From Noviherbaspirillum aerium (lineage in GTDB: Bacteria; Pseudomonadota; Gammaproteobacteria; Burkholderiales; Burkholderiaceae_D): a stretch of DNA of 64,000 nt. The stretch is taken from assembly GCF_008929045.1 (NCBI RefSeq), contig NZ_VFAH01000007.1, positions 1-64,000 of the forward strand, read 5' to 3'. The position numbers and the translations under genes are program-made. Of the stretch, positions 16,734 through 26,978 are shown piece by piece. The notes below the pieces were generated by a model, which did no database searches, was not told where the DNA came from, and was given only the letters and a program-made list of their open reading frames with translations. Positions within the stretch are counted from its first letter, which is position 1; each line of letters opens with the position of its first letter.

Positions 16734-17502
16734 GGCGGAAATCCGGCTTGCGTTTCTCGAGGAAGGCTTTCATGCCTTCCTTCTGGTCTTGCGTCGCAAA
16801 CAGCGCATGGAAACTGCGGCGTTCGAAGCGCACGCCTTCGGACAGCGTGGCTTCATAGGCGCGGTTGACCGCTTCCTTGGCGGCAATCACGCTCGGCAGC
16901 GACATGCCGGCAATGATGGTGGCGGCGTCGAGCGCTTCCTGTTCCAGCTTGTCCACCGGCACGATGCGCGATACCAGCCCGGCGCGCTCGGCTTCCTGCG
17001 CATCCATCATGCGGCCGGTCAGCACCATGTCCATGGCCTTGGACTTGGACACCGCGCGCGGCAGGCGCTGCGTGCCGCCGGCGCCGGGGATGATGCCGAT
17101 CTTGATTTCCGGCTGTCCGAACTTGGCATTGTCGGCGGCAATGATGAAATCGCACATCATTGCCAGTTCGCAACCGCCGCCAAGCGCATAACCGGCCACC
17201 GCCGCGATCACCGGCTTGCGTACCTGCAGGATGGTCTCCCAGTTGCGGCCGATGAAGTTGTTGCGGGTGACATCGGACAGCGTCATCGGCTGCATCGCGG
17301 AGATATCGGCGCCCGCGGCAAAGGCCTTGGCGCTGCCGGTGAGGATGATGCAGCCGATGCCGTCATCCTTTTCCATGGCGAGCAGGGCCGCGCCGAGCGC
17401 ATCCATCAGCGCGTCGTTGAGCGCGTTGAGCTGCGCCGGGCGGTTCAGCTGCAGAATGCCGACGCGGCCTTCCTTGCGGCTCAATACCAGTTCTTCCTGC
17501 AT
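16726..17502 (-). CDS. Enoyl-CoA hydratase/isomerase
   Basis: Crotonase-fold enzyme of 258 aa that hydrates trans-2-enoyl-CoA in beta-oxidation. The start ATG at 17502 follows AAAGGA; the longer ORF to 17817 would cover the preceding gene. Oxyanion-hole segments are present: KAFAAGADISAM and YALGGGCELAMMCDFIIAA. The catalytic glutamates are at GGCE and near KIGIIPGAGGTQRL, the usual two-Glu hydratase arrangement. It lies in the operon with acyl-CoA dehydrogenase, IcmF and acyl-CoA synthetase. Confidence 0.93.
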   Translation of the reverse strand: MQEELVLSRKEGRVGILQLNRPAQLNALNDALMDALGAALLAMEKDDGIGCIILTGSAKAFAAGADISAMQPMTLSDVTRNNFIGRNWETILQVRKPVIAAVAGYALGGGCELAMMCDFIIAADNAKFGQPEIKIGIIPGAGGTQRLPRAVSKSKAMDMVLTGRMMDAQEAERAGLVSRIVPVDKLEQEALDAATIIAGMSLPSVIAAKEAVNRAYEATLSEGVRFERRSFHALFATQDQKEGMKAFLEKRKPDFRHE

Positions 17503-17614
17503 GGCGAATCCTTTCGTTTTTCTGGAGTTATCCCGGGGGTAATCCGGTGGCACCTGCAATGGTACCAAGACGGCATTGATCAGACTTGAGCGGCGCAATC
17601 CGCGCCGCGCAGGT

Positions 17615-17869
17615 TCATTCAACCGCCTGCGCCGCCTGGCGGATGAGCCGGGCGACTTCATCGGCCGGCATGCGGTCGGCGATCTCGCGGCAGTAGCGCA
17701 GCGTCTCGGGCAGGACGGCGAGTCCCATGCGTTCGGCCTGCAGGCAGCGCAGCAGGGCCAGCCGCTTGTGGCCGAAACGTATCGAGCGCTGCAGCAGTAC
17801 CTGCATCGCTTCCGCATTGCGGTCGGCGGCGGCGGCGCGCTTGAGCTTGCGGATCTGTTCGCGTTTCAT
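17615..17869 (-). CDS. Small conserved hypothetical protein in the acyl-CoA operon
   Basis: Protein of 84 aa, basic at the N-terminus and helical (MKREQIRKLKRAAAADRNAEAMQVLLQRSIRFGHKRLALLRC by position, split over residues 1-42). The start ATG at 17869 has AAGGG seven bases upstream. No domain recognised. It lies between the acyl-CoA dehydrogenase and enoyl-CoA hydratase genes with 78 and 112-base spacers. Confidence 0.7.
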   Translation of the reverse strand: MKREQIRKLKRAAAADRNAEAMQVLLQRSIRFGHKRLALLRCLQAERMGLAVLPETLRYCREIADRMPADEVARLIRQAAQAVE

Positions 17870-17947
17870 TGCGTGGCCCTTCACTTCACGTTCGCTGTTC
17901 ATCGCGCAGTGTTGGACGCTCATTGTTCGGCGCGCATTGTTCAATGC

Positions 17948-19726
17948 CTACCATGCGCTGTCCGGATAGTCGAGCACGCTGGCGCCGCCGCGCTGTATCG
18001 CCGCCGCCGACGCCGGTGCCTCCACCAGCAGCTGCTCCGCATAGAAGCGGGCCGACACCACGGTCGGCGCGCCCGCGTCGGCGCCCTCGCGCAGGGCGGC
18101 GGACAGGCGCAGCGCATGCATCCAGCCGCCGCAGACATTGCCCCACAACAGCAGGTAGGGTACCGAACCCGCGTACACCTCGCGCGCCGCGCCCTCCTGC
18201 TTTTCCAGCAGCCAGCGCACGGTGCCGCGCAGCGCGTCGCAGGCTTCATTCAGGCGCTCGCCCAGAGCACGCGCCGCGGCATGCTCCAGCTGGCGCAGCG
18301 CCCTGGCGTCGGCATCGATCTCGTCAAGCAATGCATAAGCGGCGGTGCCGCGATCGCGCACGGTCTTGCGTCCGACCAGGTCGTTGGCCTGGATCGCGGT
18401 GGTGCCCTCATAGATGGTGGTGATGCGCGCATCGCGGTAGTACTGGGCGGCCCCTGTCTCCTCGATGAAGCCCATGCCGCCGAACACCTGCACCGCATCG
18501 TAAGTCACGTCCTGCGCGGTTTCGGTGAACCAGCCCTTGAGCACGGGGATCAGCAGTTCCATCCGGGTCTGCGCATTCTTGCGCGCCTCGGCGTCCAGCG
18601 TCGCGGCGTGGGCGACATCCTTCTGCATCGCGACATAGACCGCGAGCGCGCGCATGGCTTCATTGCGGCTCTTCATGCCGAGCATCATGCGGCGCACGTC
18701 GGGATGGCGCAGGATGGTGTTGCCCAGGCTTCCATCGTCGCCGACGGCGCGGCCCTGCACCCGTTCCAGCGCATAGCCCAGCGCATGCTGGTAGGCCCGC
18801 TCCGAGATCGACAGGCCCTGCAGGCCGACCGAGAAGCGCGCCTCGTTCATCATGATGAACATATATTCCAGGCCGCGGTTTTCCTCGCCGACCAGGTAGC
18901 CGACGGCGCCTTCCTTCTCGCCGTAGAGCATCACGGCGGTGGGGCTGCCATGGATGCCGAGCTTGTGTTCCAGCGAGGCGCAGCGCACGTCATTGCGCTG
19001 CCCGATGCTGCCGTCGGCATTGACCAGGAACTTCGGCACCACGAACAGGGAAATGCCCTTGACGCCCTTGGGCGCATCCGGCGTGCGCGCCAGCACGAGA
19101 TGGATGATGTTGTCGGTGAAGTCGTGCTCGCCGAACGTAATGAATATCTTCTGCCCGCTGACGCGGTAAGTGCCGTCCTGCTGCGGCACGGCCTTGGCCT
19201 GCACGGCGGCGAGGTCGGAGCCGGCGGCCGGTTCGGTCAGGTTCATGGTGCCTGTCCATTCGCCGGTCACCAGCCTGGAGAGATAGGTATCGCGCAATTG
19301 CTGGCTGCCGGCGGTCAGCAAGGCTTCCACCGCGCCGTTGGTGAGCATCGGGCACAACGCGAAGCTGAAGCTGGCCGCGTGCCACATTTCATCGACCAGC
19401 GTCGCCATCACCGCGCACAGTCCCTGGCCGCCGTACTGCTCCGGAAAGCGCAGGCCGTTCCAGCCGCCTTCGCAGAAGGCCTTGTAGGCTTCCTTGAAGC
19501 CCGGCGTGGTGGTGACTTCGGAATTGTTCCAGCGCGCGCCCTGCACGTCGCTGGCGCGGTTGAGCGGATCGATCACGTCGGCGGCGAACTTGCCGGCTTC
19601 CTCGGCAATGGCGAGCGCGGTGTCGGCATCGAAGTCGAAGCCGCAGCGCCGGGCATGCGAATCAAGCGGAAACACCTGCTTGAGCAGGAAGGCGATGTCG
19701 GATAGCGGGGGGCGGTATTGGCTCAT
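17948..19726 (-). CDS. Acyl-CoA dehydrogenase (long form, C-terminal extension)
   Basis: FAD enzyme of 592 aa that dehydrogenates an acyl-CoA at C2-C3. Signature segments: GEWTGTMNLTEPAAGSDLAAV (FAD-binding region ~150), GQKIFITFGEHD, and TAQDVTYDAVQVFGGMGFIEETGAAQYYRDARI followed by IYEGTTAIQ, where the Glu of YEGT is the usual catalytic base. The extra ~130 C-terminal residues match the long subgroup related to 3-methylmercaptopropionyl-CoA dehydrogenase (DmdC) and other FadE-type enzymes. Substrate range cannot be read from sequence; with IcmF, a short branched acyl-CoA such as isobutyryl-CoA or butyryl-CoA is the reasonable inference. Confidence 0.93.
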   Translation of the reverse strand: MSQYRPPLSDIAFLLKQVFPLDSHARRCGFDFDADTALAIAEEAGKFAADVIDPLNRASDVQGARWNNSEVTTTPGFKEAYKAFCEGGWNGLRFPEQYGGQGLCAVMATLVDEMWHAASFSFALCPMLTNGAVEALLTAGSQQLRDTYLSRLVTGEWTGTMNLTEPAAGSDLAAVQAKAVPQQDGTYRVSGQKIFITFGEHDFTDNIIHLVLARTPDAPKGVKGISLFVVPKFLVNADGSIGQRNDVRCASLEHKLGIHGSPTAVMLYGEKEGAVGYLVGEENRGLEYMFIMMNEARFSVGLQGLSISERAYQHALGYALERVQGRAVGDDGSLGNTILRHPDVRRMMLGMKSRNEAMRALAVYVAMQKDVAHAATLDAEARKNAQTRMELLIPVLKGWFTETAQDVTYDAVQVFGGMGFIEETGAAQYYRDARITTIYEGTTAIQANDLVGRKTVRDRGTAAYALLDEIDADARALRQLEHAAARALGERLNEACDALRGTVRWLLEKQEGAAREVYAGSVPYLLLWGNVCGGWMHALRLSAALREGADAGAPTVVSARFYAEQLLVEAPASAAAIQRGGASVLDYPDSAW

Positions 19727-19797
19727 GTCATGAAACGGAAGGTGGAGTGATTATGCGGCCGCTCCCGCTGAAGCAGGAGAGCGGCCGGATGCGCGTT

Positions 19798-22700
19798 TTA
19801 CATGCTGCGGCGGTACTGGCCGCCGACTTCGAACAGCGCGCTGCTGATCTGGCCGAGCGAGCAGACGCGTACCGCTTCCATCAGCGTCTCGAACACGTTG
19901 CGGTCCTCGATCACCGCCTGCTGCAGCTTTTGCAGCATGGCCGGCGCCCGCGCCGCGTTGCGCTCGTGGAATTCGGCCAGGCGCTTGAGCTGCGACTGCT
20001 TTTCCTCGTCGGTGGAGCGCGCCAGTTCCAGGCTTTGCGGAATGGTGTCGCCCTTCGGATTGCGGAAGGTGTTGACGCCGATGATGGGCAGCGTGCCGTC
20101 GTGCTTGAGCTGCTCGTAGTACATCGACTCTTCCTGGATCTTGCCGCGCTGGTAGCCGGTTTCCATCGCGCCGAGCACGCCGCCGCGTTCGGCGATGCGC
20201 TCGAACTCCTGCAGCACCGCTTCCTCGACCAGGTCGGTGAGTTCCTCGATGATGAAGGAACCCTGGTTCGGGTTCTCGTTCTTCGCCAGGCCCCATTCGC
20301 GGTTGATGATCAGCTGGATCGCCAGCGCGCGGCGCACCGATTCGTCGGTCGGCGTGGTGATCGCCTCATCGTAGGCGTTGGTATGCAGCGAGTTGCAGTT
20401 GTCGTAGATCGCGATCAGCGCCTGCAGCGTGGTGCGGATGTCGTTGAAGTCGATTTCCTGCGCATGCAGCGAGCGGCCCGAGGTCTGGATGTGGTACTTG
20501 AGCTTTTGCGAGCGCTCGTTGGCGCCGTACTTCTCGCGCATGGCCACCGCCCAGATGCGGCGGGCGACGCGGCCGAGCACCGTGTATTCCGGGTCCATGC
20601 CGTTGCTGAAGAAGAACGACAGGTTGGGTGCGAAGTCGTCGATGTGCATGCCGCGCGCGAGATAGGCTTCGACGAAGGTGAAGCCGTTCGACAGCGTGAA
20701 GGCCAGCTGCGAGATCGGGTTGGCGCCGGCTTCGGCGATGTGGTAGCCGGAGATCGACACCGAATAGAAATTGCGCACCTGGTGGTGCACGAAGTATTCC
20801 TGGATGTCGCCCATCACCTTCAGCGAGAACTCGGTCGAGAAGATGCAGGTGTTCTGGCCCTGGTCTTCCTTGAGGATGTCGGCCTGCACCGTGCCGCGCA
20901 CGTTCTGCAGCACCCATGCGCGGATCTTGGCGGCCTCGTCGTCGGTCGGTTCGCGCCTGTTGTCGGCGCGGAACTTGTCGAGCTGCTGGTCGATCGCGGT
21001 GTTCATGAACATCGCCAGGATGCTCGGCGCCGGGCCGTTGATGGTCATCGACACCGAGGTCGAAGGGGCGCACAGGTCGAAGCCGTCGTACAGCACCTTC
21101 ATGTCGTCGAGCGTGGCGATCGATACGCCGGAGTTGCCGATCTTGCCGTAGATGTCGGGACGCGGCGCCGGATCGGCGCCGTATAGCGTGACGGAATCAA
21201 AGGCCGTCGACAGGCGCTTGGCATCCATGCCTTCGGACACCAGCTTGAAGCGGCGGTTGGTGCGGAAGGCGTCGCCCTCGCCGGCGAACATGCGGGTCGG
21301 GTCTTCGCCTTCGCGCTTGAAGGCGAACACGCCGGCGGTGTACGGGAAGGAACCGGGCACGTTTTCCAGCATCAGCCAGCGCAGGATCTCGCCGTGGTCC
21401 TTGAACTTCGGCAGCGCCACCTTGCGGATCTTGGTGCCGGACAGCGTGGTCTGCACCAGGCGGGTACGGATTTCCTTGTCGCGGATCTTCACCACGTAAT
21501 CGTCGCCGGCATAGGCGGCCTGCATGTCGGGCCACATGGCGATGAGCTTCTTCGCTTCGGCGGACATGCGGGCTTCGCGCTCGTCCACCAGCTCGCTCAC
21601 GTCGGCGGCCTTGCCCGCGGCCTGCATCAGGCGCGCCGCTTCCTGCAGGTGCTGGCGCTCGCGCATCAGTTCCACCTGGGCGCCGACATGCCTGTGGTAG
21701 CCGCGCACGGTATCGGCGATCTCGGCGAGATAGCGGGTGCGCGCCGGCGGCACGATCGCGTTCTTGCCGGACGAGAAGCGCACCGACACCGGCGCCAGCT
21801 TGCCGGGTTGCGTTTTCAGGCCCAGTCCGGCCAGCGCGGGCAGCAGGCCCTGGTAGAGCGCGGTCACGCCATCGTCATTGAAGCGCGACGCCTGCGTGCC
21901 GTACACCGGCATCTCGTCCGGCTTCCTGCTCCACAGTTCGCGGTTGCGCTGGTATTGCTTGGCCACGTCGCGCAGCGCATCCTGCGCGCCCTTGCGGTCG
22001 AACTTGTTGATGGCGACGAAATCGGCGAAATCCAGCATGTCGATCTTTTCCAGCTGCGAGGCGGCGCCGAACTCGGGCGTCATCACATACATCGACAGGT
22101 CCACGTGCGGCACGATGGCGGCGTCGCCCTGGCCGATGCCGGAGGTTTCAACGATGACCAGGTCGAAACCGGCCACCTTGCAGGCGGCGATCACGTCGGG
22201 CAATGCCTGCGAGATTTCCGAGCCGGCTTCGCGGGTGGCGAGCGACCGCATGAACACGCGCGACTGGCCGTTCCAGGGATTGATCGCATTCATGCGGATG
22301 CGGTCGCCGAGCAGCGCGCCGCCGGATTTGCGGCGCGACGGATCGATCGAGATCACGGCGATGTTCAAGGCATCGTCCTGGTCGAGGCGGATGCGCCGGA
22401 TCAGTTCATCGGTCAGCGAGGACTTGCCGGCGCCGCCGGTGCCGGTGATGCCGAACACCGGCGTCTTGATGACATCGGCGGCCTTGTGCAGTTCGGCCTT
22501 CAGGCCCGGCTCCGCCTTTTCGTTTTCCAGCGCGGTGATCAGCTGCGCCAGCGGACGCTGGCGTTCGGCGATGCTGCCTTGCGTGAGCGCTTCCAGCGAG
22601 GCCGGCGCATAGCTCGACAGGTCGACGTCGCAGGCCTGGATCATGGACAGGATCATGCCGACCAGGCCGAGGCGCTGGCCGTCTTCCGGCGAGAAGATGC

Positions 22701-23076
22701 GCGCCACGCCATAGGCGTGCAGGTCGGCGATCTCGGACGGCACGATCACGCCGCCGCCGCCGCCGAACACCTTGATGTGGGCGCCGCCGCGTTCCCTGAG
22801 CAGGTCGATCATGTACTTGAAGTATTCGACGTGGCCGCCCTGGTAGCTGGAAATGGCGATGCCCTGCGCATCTTCCTGCAGCGCGGCGGTGACGATTTCA
22901 TCGACCGAGCGGTTGTGGCCGAGATGGATCACTTCCGCGCCGTTGGCCATCAGGATGCGGCGCATGATGTTGATCGAGGCATCGTGGCCGTCGAACAGCG
23001 AGGCGGCGGTGACGAAGCGTACCTTGTTGGCCGGCTTGTATTCGGTCAGCTTTTGGGCGATGGAGAGGTCGGTCAT
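19798..23076 (-). CDS. icmF: Fused isobutyryl-CoA mutase IcmF (B12-dependent, with G-protein chaperone)
   Basis: Coenzyme-B12 enzyme of 1092 aa interconverting isobutyryl-CoA and n-butyryl-CoA. Domains in order: B12-binding Rossmann domain (~15-145) with [15 protein letters not shown] carrying the cobalt-ligating histidine motif; MeaI-type GTPase (~200-420) with P-loop [12 protein letters not shown] and NKFD base-recognition motif; linker; then the TIM-barrel mutase domain (~530-1092) with [17 protein letters not shown] and [14 protein letters not shown]. Length and order match known IcmF fusions. The start ATG at 23076 opens [15 protein letters not shown]. It lies in the acyl-CoA operon between the synthetase and dehydrogenase genes. 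BluB, encoded at 59403-60056, would supply the lower ligand of its cofactor. Confidence 0.96.
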   Translation of the reverse strand: MTDLSIAQKLTEYKPANKVRFVTAASLFDGHDASINIMRRILMANGAEVIHLGHNRSVDEIVTAALQEDAQGIAISSYQGGHVEYFKYMIDLLRERGGAHIKVFGGGGGVIVPSEIADLHAYGVARIFSPEDGQRLGLVGMILSMIQACDVDLSSYAPASLEALTQGSIAERQRPLAQLITALENEKAEPGLKAELHKAADVIKTPVFGITGTGGAGKSSLTDELIRRIRLDQDDALNIAVISIDPSRRKSGGALLGDRIRMNAINPWNGQSRVFMRSLATREAGSEISQALPDVIAACKVAGFDLVIVETSGIGQGDAAIVPHVDLSMYVMTPEFGAASQLEKIDMLDFADFVAINKFDRKGAQDALRDVAKQYQRNRELWSRKPDEMPVYGTQASRFNDDGVTALYQGLLPALAGLGLKTQPGKLAPVSVRFSSGKNAIVPPARTRYLAEIADTVRGYHRHVGAQVELMRERQHLQEAARLMQAAGKAADVSELVDEREARMSAEAKKLIAMWPDMQAAYAGDDYVVKIRDKEIRTRLVQTTLSGTKIRKVALPKFKDHGEILRWLMLENVPGSFPYTAGVFAFKREGEDPTRMFAGEGDAFRTNRRFKLVSEGMDAKRLSTAFDSVTLYGADPAPRPDIYGKIGNSGVSIATLDDMKVLYDGFDLCAPSTSVSMTINGPAPSILAMFMNTAIDQQLDKFRADNRREPTDDEAAKIRAWVLQNVRGTVQADILKEDQGQNTCIFSTEFSLKVMGDIQEYFVHHQVRNFYSVSISGYHIAEAGANPISQLAFTLSNGFTFVEAYLARGMHIDDFAPNLSFFFSNGMDPEYTVLGRVARRIWAVAMREKYGANERSQKLKYHIQTSGRSLHAQEIDFNDIRTTLQALIAIYDNCNSLHTNAYDEAITTPTDESVRRALAIQLIINREWGLAKNENPNQGSFIIEELTDLVEEAVLQEFERIAERGGVLGAMETGYQRGKIQEESMYYEQLKHDGTLPIIGVNTFRNPKGDTIPQSLELARSTDEEKQSQLKRLAEFHERNAARAPAMLQKLQQAVIEDRNVFETLMEAVRVCSLGQISSALFEVGGQYRRSM

Positions 23077-23378
23077 TGCGGATCCTTCAATGATTCGGAC
23101 GGATGGGTTTTCTCTGCCTCCCGTTCAGGGGAGGTCGGGCGGGGACGGGTTCCGGTCGCGGAAAAAGGCAATGCTTGGCACGCCGAGGAAACCTGTCCCC
23201 GCCCTAAGCCTTTCCCTGACGGGGAGAGGACGGAAACGCTGATACTTTTTTGCAAATACTCTTGAGTATAGAAAGCCGCCGCGCCGCTTTCCATGCCGGA
23301 AAACGCCAAATTCACTGCAAGGATTTGCAATGGCGCAGCGTTTCCGGTTTTCGGAATGCGGCATGGTCATGGCTTCAT
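23077..23378. other. Intergenic region with an inverted repeat
   Basis: About 300 bases between icmF and the acyl-CoA synthetase gene. An imperfect inverted repeat of about 30 bases (CTCCCGTTCAGGGGAGG with GGGCGGGGAC near 23119-23146, and its complement near 23198-23227) can fold into a long hairpin. No gene seen. Confidence 0.5.
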
Positions 23379-25085
23379 TCACGCCGACAGGTCTTCTTCC
23401 CAATATTCGTTCGGCCGCCGTTCCGATCCCGCCCGGGCCTGTTCGGCCTGTTCCTGCTTGCGCAGCTCGACGCGGCGGATCTTTCCGGAAATAGTCTTGG
23501 GCAGCTCCGCGAACTCCAGCCTGCGGATGCGCTTGTAGGGCGCGAGTTTCTCCTTCGCAAATTGAAAGATCGACAACGCCAGCTCGCGGCTGGGCGTGTG
23601 GCCCTCGCGCAGCGTGATGAAAGCCTTCGGCACCGACAGCCGCAGCGCATCCGGGCTCGGCACGATCGCCGCTTCCAGCACCGCCTCGTGCTCGATGAGC
23701 ACGCTTTCCAGCTCGAAGGGGCTGATGCGGTAGTCGGAAGACTTGAACACGTCGTCATTGCGGCCGACATAGAAGTAATAGCCGTCGGCGTCGCGCACGG
23801 CGGTGTCGCCGGTATGGTAGTGGCCGTCGCGCATGACCTCGGCGGTTTTCCTGTCGTCGCCTTCATAGCCCAGCATCAGGCCGAGCGGACGCTGTTCCAG
23901 CAGGATGGAAATCTCGCCTTCATCGGCCGGGGCGTCATTGTGGTCGAGCAGCGTGATCCGGTAGCCGGGCAGCGGACGGCCCATCGAGCCCGGTTTGAGC
24001 AGCTGGCCCGGCGTGTTGCCGATCTGGGCGGTGGTTTCCGACTGGCCGAAGCCGTCGCGGATGCGGATGCCCCAGGCGCGCTCGACCTGCTCGATCACTT
24101 CCGGATTGAGCGGCTCGCCGGCGCCGACCAGCTCGCGCAGCGGCACCTTGAACTTGCCCAGGTCCTCCTGGATCATCATGCGCCAGACGGTGGGCGGCGC
24201 GCACAGCGATGTCACGCCGCAGCGGGCGATCACGTCGAGGCAGTTCTTCGCATTGAAGCGCGCATAGTTGTAGACGAACACGGTGGCGCCGGCATTCCAG
24301 GGCGCGAAGAAGCAGCTCCAGGCATGCTTGGCCCAGCCGGGCGAGCTGATGTTCCAGTGCACGTCGTTCTTCTTCAGGCCGATCCAGTACATGGTCGACA
24401 GGTGGCCGACCGGATAGCTCTGGTGGCTGTGCAGCACCAGCTTGGGCTTGGAAGTGGTGCCGGAAGTGAAGTACAGCAGCAGCGGATCGGTTGCCATGGT
24501 CGGGCCGTCCGGCGCGAAATCAGCACTGGCGCCGGCGCTGTCTTCAAAGGCATGCCATCCGTCCGCCTGGCCGCCGACGCTGATGCGGGTGTAATCGCCG
24601 GGCAGCGGCGCGAACTTGGCCGTCTCGGAAGCCTGCGCAATCACATGCCGGACCTGGCCGCGCTGCAGCCGGTCGGCGAGGTCTTCGGTGGACACCAGCA
24701 TGGTGGTCGGCACCATGACCGCGCCGAGCTTGATGCCGGCCAGCATGATTTCCCACAGCTCGACGCGGTTGGGCAGCATCAGCAGCAGGCGTTCGCCGCG
24801 CTTCACCCCGAGGCTGCGCAAATGATTGGCGACCCGGTTGGAGCGCTCGGCCATTTCCGCGAAAGAAATCTTTTGTTCGCTGCCGTTTTCATCCACCACC
24901 CACAGCGCCGGCGTCTGGTTGTCCTTCGCCTGCACGTCGAAGACGTCGAGCGCCCAGTTGAAAGTGGTCAGCTGCGGCGCGCGGTAGTCGCGGTAGGCCG
25001 TTTCGTAGTCTTCGCGATGGCGCTGCAGGAAATCGCGCGCCTCGAAAAATGCCTGGGTAGCCGGGTTGGCGGTCATGGTGTTCAC
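23379..25085 (-). CDS. AMP-forming acyl-CoA synthetase (medium-chain/benzoate-CoA ligase-like)
   Basis: ANL-superfamily ligase of 568 aa that activates a carboxylic acid to its CoA thioester. Motifs: LLYFTSGTTSKPKLVLHSH (A3, ~205), DGFGQSETT (A5, ~335), YHTGDTAVRDADGYYFYVGRNDDV (A7/A8, ~420) and the catalytic-lysine end LPKTISGKIRRVELR. The start GTG at 25085 has GGAG five bases upstream; ATG at 25076 is an alternative. It is the first gene of the minus-strand acyl-CoA operon and probably supplies the substrate of IcmF and the dehydrogenase. The divergent AraC gene probably regulates it. Confidence 0.92.
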   Translation of the reverse strand: MNTMTANPATQAFFEARDFLQRHREDYETAYRDYRAPQLTTFNWALDVFDVQAKDNQTPALWVVDENGSEQKISFAEMAERSNRVANHLRSLGVKRGERLLLMLPNRVELWEIMLAGIKLGAVMVPTTMLVSTEDLADRLQRGQVRHVIAQASETAKFAPLPGDYTRISVGGQADGWHAFEDSAGASADFAPDGPTMATDPLLLYFTSGTTSKPKLVLHSHQSYPVGHLSTMYWIGLKKNDVHWNISSPGWAKHAWSCFFAPWNAGATVFVYNYARFNAKNCLDVIARCGVTSLCAPPTVWRMMIQEDLGKFKVPLRELVGAGEPLNPEVIEQVERAWGIRIRDGFGQSETTAQIGNTPGQLLKPGSMGRPLPGYRITLLDHNDAPADEGEISILLEQRPLGLMLGYEGDDRKTAEVMRDGHYHTGDTAVRDADGYYFYVGRNDDVFKSSDYRISPFELESVLIEHEAVLEAAIVPSPDALRLSVPKAFITLREGHTPSRELALSIFQFAKEKLAPYKRIRRLEFAELPKTISGKIRRVELRKQEQAEQARAGSERRPNEYWEEDLSA

Positions 25086-25302
25086 CTTGTCTCCGAGATG
25101 ATGAAAGCGGGCCCGGCGCGCTTATTGTTGTATACCGCTTCATGCGCGGCCGGTTTGTCCTGCAGTATAAAAAGCCGGAATGGGATGGACCATGTCAAAA
25201 AACATCAAAGCGTTTGAAAGTATTTGCCACTTTTTGACCTGCCTCCCCGGCACGAGCGGACATCCGGGATAAAATCTGTCCGTTCGGCATTGTTTTGCCG
25301 TC

Positions 25303-26343
25303 ATGGATCGGTTTTCCGCTCAATTCAGGCGCATGGAAAAAGGCAGCATCTCCATTTATTTCGTCCAGTCGGCCCTTGAGCCCGTTCTCGAACGGGGGCT
25401 CGACGCCGAGGAACTGCTGCGCGCCGCCGGTATCTCGCCTGCCCTGCTGCACACGCCGCAAGGCAGGGTCACCGCGCAGAATTTCAGCGCGCTCTGGCTG
25501 GGCGTGGCGCGGGTGCTGGACGACGAGCTGTTCGCCCAGGATTCCCGGCGCATGAAGGTGGGCAGCTTCGCGATGATGTGCCAGATGCTGATCCACAGCC
25601 CGACGCTGGAGCACGCGCTGGAGCGGATGGCCCGCTTCTTCAACATCATCCTCGACGATTTCCACTGCGGCCTGGAGACCGATGCCCGCCACGGCTACCT
25701 CGCCATCCGGGAAAAGCCGGGCGCGCGTGCGCCGCGGGTATTCGGCCATGAAACCCTGCTGATGATGCAGCACGGCGTGGCCTGCTGGCTGGTGGGCCGG
25801 CGCATTCCCGTGCTGTCGGCCGCATTCGCCTATCCCGAGCCGTCGCGCAGCGCCGAATATCCGTTCATGTATTCGCAGCAGCTGCGCTTCAGCCAGGAAG
25901 CCACCGCGCTCTGCTTCGACCGCAGCTACCTGAAGCTGCCGGTGATCCAGAATGAACAGACGGTGAAGGATTTCCTGCGCGTGGCGCCGGCCAACATCGT
26001 GCTCAAATACAAGAACACCACCGGCCTCGCCGCCCAGATCCGCCGCCGCCTGCGCGCCGCCGCCCGCACCGAATGGCCCGACTTCGACAGCTTCGCCCAA
26101 AGCCTGCACATGACCCCGTCCACGCTGCGCCGCCGTCTCGAAGATGAAGGCCAGTCCTTCCAGGCCATCAAGGACCAGCTGCGGCGCGACATGGCCATCG
26201 ACTACCTGTGCCACACCAGAAAGAGCGTGATGGATATCGCGCTCGAACTCGGCTTCGCCGAACCGAGCGCGTTTCATCGTGCATTCAAGAAATGGACAGG
26301 CACCGGACCGGGGGAATACCGGCAGCGGATGAACGAGGCGTAA
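25303..26343 (+). CDS. AraC family transcriptional regulator
   Basis: Protein of 346 aa. The N-terminal ~200 residues form an arabinose-binding-type 2 domain as in OruR/ArgR-like AraC regulators (AEELLRAAGISPALLHTPQGRV at ~27-48). The C-terminal ~100 residues hold two HTH motifs: DFDSFAQSLHMTPSTLRRRLEDEG and VMDIALELGFAEPSAFHRAFKKWTG. The start at 25303 or the ATG at 25333 (MEKGSISIYF) are both possible. It is divergent from the acyl-CoA operon, with a 217-base spacer, and is the likely activator of that operon in response to its acid or acyl-CoA inducer. Confidence 0.93.
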   Translation: MDRFSAQFRRMEKGSISIYFVQSALEPVLERGLDAEELLRAAGISPALLHTPQGRVTAQNFSALWLGVARVLDDELFAQDSRRMKVGSFAMMCQMLIHSPTLEHALERMARFFNIILDDFHCGLETDARHGYLAIREKPGARAPRVFGHETLLMMQHGVACWLVGRRIPVLSAAFAYPEPSRSAEYPFMYSQQLRFSQEATALCFDRSYLKLPVIQNEQTVKDFLRVAPANIVLKYKNTTGLAAQIRRRLRAAARTEWPDFDSFAQSLHMTPSTLRRRLEDEGQSFQAIKDQLRRDMAIDYLCHTRKSVMDIALELGFAEPSAFHRAFKKWTGTGPGEYRQRMNEA

Positions 26344-26978
26344 TGCCGGTTCCAATCTATTCCATCTGACCGCGTCTTTCCCTATCGGCCCGCGTTGCGC
26401 TCGCTATCCATTGTGCATGGCCCCGCCATGGCTTTCGATCTGCAACCTCGGCCTCGCCAGCCGAAAAATTTCAACGGTCATATTTGCGCTTCATGACTTG
26501 AAATCGGTACTAGGCCAATCTTGTACATGGAGGCTGTGGCAGTTAGCCGCTTGCACGCAGCCGGCGAAACGCCAGCTGACAAGAAGTGGGCTTGCCTAAA
26601 GTTTGTTTCGCACCTACGAAGCCTGCGCTTCATCGTGAAGCTCGAAGAGACTGCCTGTCTGCGACCTCTTTCTTTAGCCGCTTTCTTTGGGGACGCAAAC
26701 AAGATGAGCGGCTGTCGGGCCGCTACCGGCAAGCCTCCGCAGAGCACAACAGGTGACGCTCAACGAGGGCAAGTCAGGAGATAGCAGACGCCATGATTTC
26801 TCTGCCAACGCCGTTGGCCGGCTGCGTCCATACAGTGCTTCAGACAAAGGCAAAGAGTATGCCCAGCATGCCCGTATTGCGAAGGACCCGGAAGCGCAGC
26901 ACAAAGCACCATCGCGGATTGGCTAATGAGTCCTAAGCGAACAGTTAATAACGTCCTTTGCCATACGCTTACAAGCGA
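26344..26978. other. Repeat-containing intergenic region
   Basis: 635 bases without a supported gene, lower in GC than the neighbours. It contains repeat E copy 1 (26530-26745). The remainder shows no recognisable feature. Confidence 0.55.
26530..26745 (+). repeat. Dispersed repeat E, copy 1
   Basis: Begins GAGGCTGTGGCAGTTAGCCG and ends near CGGGCCGCTACCGGCAAGCC. It aligns along its length with 28581-28835 in the same orientation, with several internal differences and gaps. The small ORFs it contains in all frames are repeat artefacts. The two copies bracket the GNAT-like orphan. Confidence 0.8.
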
